Source of the DNA: Chloroflexi bacterium RBG_16_51_16 | Lineage (GTDB): Bacteria; Chloroflexota; Anaerolineae; Anaerolineales; Villigracilaceae | Direction of reading: 5' to 3' | NCBI GenBank assembly: GCA_001796785.1 | Contig: MGNL01000145.1 | Coordinates: 1,101-8,854, forward strand | Length of the DNA: 7,754 nt | Shown here: positions 6,325-7,754 of the stretch, one piece after another | How positions within the stretch are numbered: position 1 is the stretch's first letter | How the letters are laid out: each line of letters begins with the position of its first letter | Made by a program: the position numbers and the translations under genes | The notes under the pieces: generated by a model | The model's database searches: none | Seen by the model: the letters and a program-made list of their open reading frames with translations, nothing else | Told to the model about the DNA's origin: nothing

Positions 6325-7317
6325 CTACTCCTTCTTCCAGGCTGGAACACCGGCTTTTAATATAGAACCCGCCAGGTTGAACCTGTAGAACTGCCCAGTC
6401 GGATCGACAAGTCCATCTAGAATCCGATCGATTTCCGCGGGCTCTTTCGCCTCGAGTACGGATGCGAAAGCTGAAATCAGCCTCGCTCCGTAATCTGTTA
6501 CTCCCTCAGCGGGACCGTAACAACCAATGCATTGGGCACCTGCAACCGGACAGCGTGCGTTGCATCCGCTACGGGTGGCTGGGCCATTGCAGGGAATCCC
6601 CTGTTCAAGTAGACAAAGCGTAGGATCGGTGTCCAGGCTCCAGATGCGTTTGAATGCCGTGATAGTCTTCACATTGCGTGTTCGTTCGCACTCATCACAA
6701 ACGGTAGAATTCCCGGCTCCGATCACGCTGCCTTTGGGTGGCAGTTCCGCTTTTCCTTGAATTACTTGAATGACAAGGTCAATAACTGCCGAAATTTGAT
6801 GCGATTCAGGTGGGCAGCCGGGCATGTAGTAATCCACATCCACGACCTGGTCCAGGGTTTTCAGTGTTGGCAGGATTTTGGGGATATGAATTTCCCCTTC
6901 GGGAACATCAAATTCTGTCCGGGGGTAGATTTTATGTGGGTTATCCGTCGTTATTGTATTGAAGGCGGTTCGGACGATATCCTCAGATGGATTTAAATTA
7001 GCGAGACCCGGGATGCAGCCCTCGTTGGCACACGAGCCAAAAGCAACCAGGATTTTTGATTTTTCCCTGAGAAGATGGGCGATGCGCTCATTCTCTTCGT
7101 TGCGAATACCGCCATTGAACAGGGTGAGCAGTATCGAACCGTCCTCCATCGCCTCCACATCCTTGTATTTCGCATCCATCGCGACTGGCCAGAAGACAAC
7201 CTCGAAATTCGCGTCCACATCCAGTATCTTTTCATGGGTGTTCAGGACCGCGATCTCGCAACCGCCACAGGAAGCCGCCCAATACATAGCAAATTTGGGT
7301 TTGGTTTTTGTGGTCAT
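6325..7317 (-). CDS. mvhG: [NiFe]-hydrogenase small subunit, MvhG-like iron-sulfur protein
   Basis: The electron-transfer subunit, 330 residues, that carries electrons from the NiFe site to MvhD. The flavodoxin-like N-terminal domain has the proximal-cluster set: SCGGC (C17, C20), 'FGSC' (C96) and 'MPGCPPESHQ' (C168). The C-terminal domain holds eight more cysteines: CDEC (C207, C210), C235, C243, C252, C256, and CIGC (C263, C266), enough for two further [4Fe-4S] clusters, as in the three-cluster MvhG/FrhG type. C101 is an extra cysteine. There is no twin-arginine signal at the N-terminus and no membrane helix at the C-terminus, so the enzyme is soluble and cytoplasmic, unlike group 1 uptake hydrogenases. 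ATG 7317 has AGGAGG 7 bases upstream and overlaps the mvhD stop as ATGA. An upstream in-frame start at 7377 lies within mvhD and adds unconserved residues. Confidence 0.95.
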   Translation of the reverse strand: MTTKTKPKFAMYWAASCGGCEIAVLNTHEKILDVDANFEVVFWPVAMDAKYKDVEAMEDGSILLTLFNGGIRNEENERIAHLLREKSKILVAFGSCANEGCIPGLANLNPSEDIVRTAFNTITTDNPHKIYPRTEFDVPEGEIHIPKILPTLKTLDQVVDVDYYMPGCPPESHQISAVIDLVIQVIQGKAELPPKGSVIGAGNSTVCDECERTRNVKTITAFKRIWSLDTDPTLCLLEQGIPCNGPATRSGCNARCPVAGAQCIGCYGPAEGVTDYGARLISAFASVLEAKEPAEIDRILDGLVDPTGQFYRFNLAGSILKAGVPAWKKE

Positions 7318-7754
7318 ACGGGTACCTCCTGCACTTTCGTCAAGATCGAGGGAGAGCCTCCCTGGGGTTGGCCCCATTGAAGCGCACCGAGGGCCCGGAT
7401 CTCCTCCACAAATGAAGCAACTTCATGCGCAAATTTGGCACCCTCAGCTGCGCTCGCCCATACCAATTTGATCCGGTTCGGTTCGATGCCAAAACCTTGT
7501 AACGTACGCCTCATTAATTGAAATCGTCGCAGGGCTTTGTAGTTTTGTTCAAGGTAATGACATTCTCCGGGATGGCAACCGGTGATCATCACACCATCCG
7601 CCCCATTCGCAAGCGCTTTAAAGACGAACGTGGGATCCAGCCGGCCGGAACACATCAGGCGAATCAGGCGGATATTGGGCGGGTATTTCAGGCGGGAGGT
7701 ACCAGCGAGGTCTGCTGCTCGATAGGAGCACCAGTTACAGGTAAAGCCGATAAG
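7314..7754 (-). CDS. mvhD: MvhD/FlpD-like hydrogenase delta (iron-sulfur) subunit, 5' end cut by window edge
   Basis: The subunit that links the hydrogenase to its electron acceptor, in methanogens HdrA of heterodisulfide reductase, through a [2Fe-2S] cluster. The frame stays open from the stop at 7314 to the right edge, giving 146 visible residues; the Met at 7655 is internal. The start of the visible part has 'GFTCNWCSYRAADLAG' (two cysteines, CNWC), then 'YPPNIRLIRLMCSGR' (third cysteine) and 'ITGCHPGECHY' (two more), the conserved MvhD cysteine pattern. The C-terminal half is a helical domain ending near 'FVEEIRALGAL' with a poorly conserved tail. A stand-alone MvhD is about 140-150 residues, so only some 5-15 residues should be missing. 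A fusion to an upstream HdrA, seen in some organisms, cannot be excluded. The stop overlaps the mvhG start by 4 bases. Confidence 0.93.
   Translation of the reverse strand, partial: LIGFTCNWCSYRAADLAGTSRLKYPPNIRLIRLMCSGRLDPTFVFKALANGADGVMITGCHPGECHYLEQNYKALRRFQLMRRTLQGFGIEPNRIKLVWASAAEGAKFAHEVASFVEEIRALGALQWGQPQGGSPSILTKVQEVPV
7325..7330 (-). promoter_or_regulatory. Strong ribosome binding site of mvhG inside the mvhD 3' end
   Basis: AGGAGG on the minus strand lies 7 bases before the mvhG ATG at 7317 and inside the last codons of mvhD. Together with the 4-base ATGA overlap (7317-7314) it indicates translational coupling, which would keep the two iron-sulfur subunits in balance. It also settles the start choice for mvhG. 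Confidence 0.8.

Noticed and set aside
6291..6350. Longer mvhA with 20 extra N-terminal residues
   Set aside because: The extension is rich in Arg, Thr and Gly but has no twin-arginine signal followed by a hydrophobic core. The ATG at 6290 has a proper ribosome site and starts at the conserved family N-terminus.
5796..6365. Plus-strand open frame of 189 codons opposite mvhA
   Set aside because: It lies wholly antisense to a strongly conserved hydrogenase subunit gene and has no recognisable domain or good ribosome site. It is best explained as a shadow of mvhA codon use.
6959..7471. Plus-strand open frame of 170 codons opposite mvhG and mvhD
   Set aside because: It crosses the junction of two well-supported genes on the other strand and its translation is low-complexity without family features.

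Overview
The window is bacterial, with densely packed protein genes of intermediate GC. Its right half is a cytoplasmic [NiFe]-hydrogenase operon of the MvhADG type (group 3c, heterodisulfide-reductase-linked). Its left half is an ordinary mix of accessory, transport and regulatory genes. A group 3c hydrogenase next to a RarD-type transporter, an NAD-dependent epimerase-like protein and a BmrR-like regulator suits an anaerobic bacterium, perhaps an Anaerolineae-like Chloroflexota. That placement is inference from gene content, with no marker gene in the window. No tRNA, rRNA, CRISPR array, insertion sequence or transposase was seen.

Layout. Bases 2-235 (+) are the 3' end of a rarD-like transporter gene. 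A GTG-started NAD-dependent epimerase/dehydratase-like gene follows at 245-1252 (+). A MerR/BmrR-like regulator (1362-2177, +) has its own promoter at 1313-1343 with the 19-bp spacer typical of MerR-controlled promoters, and is followed by a small four-helix membrane protein of unknown function (2214-2591, +). Facing them is an MFS drug:H+ antiporter-like gene (2725-3936, -). A 17-bp inverted repeat lies in the gap at 4067-4126.

The hydrogenase operon reads right to left: mvhD (cut by the right edge), mvhG (7317-6325), mvhA (6290-4821) and an endopeptidase for maturation (4723-4148). MvhA holds the NiFe site, MvhG carries three predicted [4Fe-4S] clusters, and MvhD passes electrons to a partner that is normally HdrA. 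The peptidase is expected to remove the C-terminal extension of MvhA after nickel insertion. In relatives this complex couples H2 oxidation to flavin-based electron bifurcation with HdrABC. The Hdr genes would lie beyond position 7754 if present.

The best leads are the unknown membrane protein under likely MerR control, the almost leaderless MerR promoter, the inverted repeat behind the hydrogenase operon, and the question of what lies upstream of mvhD.
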